NCBI GenBank assembly: GCA_022822575.1
Contig: JAJEBJ010000487.1
Location: forward strand, 1 to 14,139
Direction of reading: 5' to 3'
Origin: Alphaproteobacteria bacterium
GTDB lineage: Bacteria > Pseudomonadota > Alphaproteobacteria > SP197
Length of the DNA: 14,139 nt
The translations under genes and the position numbers were made by a program. Of the stretch, positions 13,551 through 14,139 are shown piece by piece. The notes under the pieces were generated by a model. It was not told the origin of the DNA, did no database searches, and worked only from the letters and a program-made list of their open reading frames with translations. Each line of letters starts with the position of its first letter. Position 1 is the first letter of the stretch.

Positions 13551-14139
13551 GTGACCGATGAATTCCAGTGGAAACACAAGGAACTAGACGGCCGCAGGAT
13601 CGCCGCCGGACTTCACGAGGACACGCGCAGGGCCGTTGATGAGCTGACGGAACGGGGCTGGGCGCCGCGCCTCGTCTCCGTGGTGATCGGCGATGCCGAC
13701 GCCGTCGCCATCTATGTGCGCAACCAGAAGCGGACAGCCGAACGGCTCGGCATCGCGTTTGACGAACGCCACTTCGCGGAAGACATCAGCGAAGCGGAAA
13801 TGCTGGCAGCCGTACAGGCCATGAACGCCGATCCCCGGGTCACCGGCATCATCGTGCAGCGTCCGGTGCCAGAGCAGATCAACATCAAGAGGCTGCAGAG
13901 CGCCATCCACCCGCTCAAGGACGTGGAGGGACTGCATCCGGCATCCGTCGGCAACATCGTCTACAACGAACTCGACCTCGGTCCCTGCACGGCGATGGCA
14001 TCGGTCCACATCCTCAAGACGACGGGTCTCAATCTCTCCGGTCTCGAAGTGGTGGTCATCGGTCATTCCGACATCGTCGGCAAGCCGATCGCCTTCCTGC
14101 TCATGGCCGAGGGCGCCACGGTCACCGTGTGCCATCACC
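13551..14139 (+). CDS. folD: FolD-family protein with altered active site, 3' end outside window
   Basis: GTG 13551, with GAGG 6 bases upstream, opens a frame still open at the window end (196 residues). It is clearly related to methylenetetrahydrofolate dehydrogenase/cyclohydrolase: ELDGRRIAAGLHEDTRRAV (11-29), AIYVRNQKRTAERLGI (53-68), GIIVQRPVPEQINI (99-112), HPLKDVEGLHPASVG (120-134), LGPCTA (143-148), then the Rossmann motif VVVIGHSDIVGKPIAFLLM (167-185) and ATVTVCHH. Gap-free alignment to E. coli FolD puts Gln59 at catalytic Lys54, conserved Gln103 at Gln98, and Glu126 at Asp121. PCTP is PCTA, and the usual Asn of the IGxSNIVG loop is Asp. Loss of the Lys should remove or reduce cyclohydrolase activity. 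It may be a specialised paralogue rather than the housekeeping enzyme. It lies 22 bases after the cytochrome gene and is probably cotranscribed with it. Confidence 0.9.
   Translation, partial: MTDEFQWKHKELDGRRIAAGLHEDTRRAVDELTERGWAPRLVSVVIGDADAVAIYVRNQKRTAERLGIAFDERHFAEDISEAEMLAAVQAMNADPRVTGIIVQRPVPEQINIKRLQSAIHPLKDVEGLHPASVGNIVYNELDLGPCTAMASVHILKTTGLNLSGLEVVVIGHSDIVGKPIAFLLMAEGATVTVCHH

Noticed and set aside
13584..14138. 184-codon minus-strand frame at the window end
   Set aside because: It is opposite the FolD-like gene, which has clear family motifs and a ribosome site; the minus frame has none.

Overview
The window looks like chromosomal DNA of a GC-rich Gram-negative bacterium, most probably an alphaproteobacterium. 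The reasons are the CMP-Kdo synthetase gene (LPS core), a CycM-like membrane-anchored cytochrome c beside kdsB and a pheA-type prephenate dehydratase, and a divergent purD/xseA pair. This placement rests on recognised family features and gene order, not on a search. I see no tRNA, rRNA, CRISPR array, insertion sequence or prophage gene.

Layout. (1) 1-2771, plus strand: a membrane-microdomain operon with the C-terminal part of a long NfeD protein, a short NfeD protein, the flotillin-like protein FloA and an uncharacterised 156-residue protein. (2) 3035-3717, minus strand: an AbrB-type antitoxin and PIN-domain toxin pair with a 4-base ATGA overlap. (3) 3972-6818: purD (minus) and xseA (plus), divergent. 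(4) 6884-9850: accessory enzymes, namely an FMN-binding split-barrel protein (minus), an SDR oxidoreductase (plus) and a class I SAM methyltransferase (minus), separated by long gaps without convincing genes. (5) 10083-12341, minus strand: DUF1989 protein, kdsB and pheA, tightly spaced. (6) 12542-14139, plus strand: a membrane-anchored two-heme cytochrome c followed 22 bases later by a FolD-family gene that runs off the window.

How the genes work together. The NfeD/flotillin genes fit the usual partnership of a flotillin scaffold with NfeD membrane proteins. purD (purines), pheA (phenylalanine), kdsB (LPS) and xseA (DNA repair) are housekeeping genes. The most unusual item is the FolD-like protein. 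It aligns without gaps to the E. coli FolD active site but has Gln in place of the catalytic Lys and Glu in place of the catalytic Asp, so it may not be an ordinary bifunctional enzyme. Its upstream partner is a duplicated cytochrome c, and across the divergent promoter lies a DUF1989 protein whose characterised relatives act on carboxyguanidine. These three genes are the best candidates for undescribed biology here, but any functional link between them is inference.
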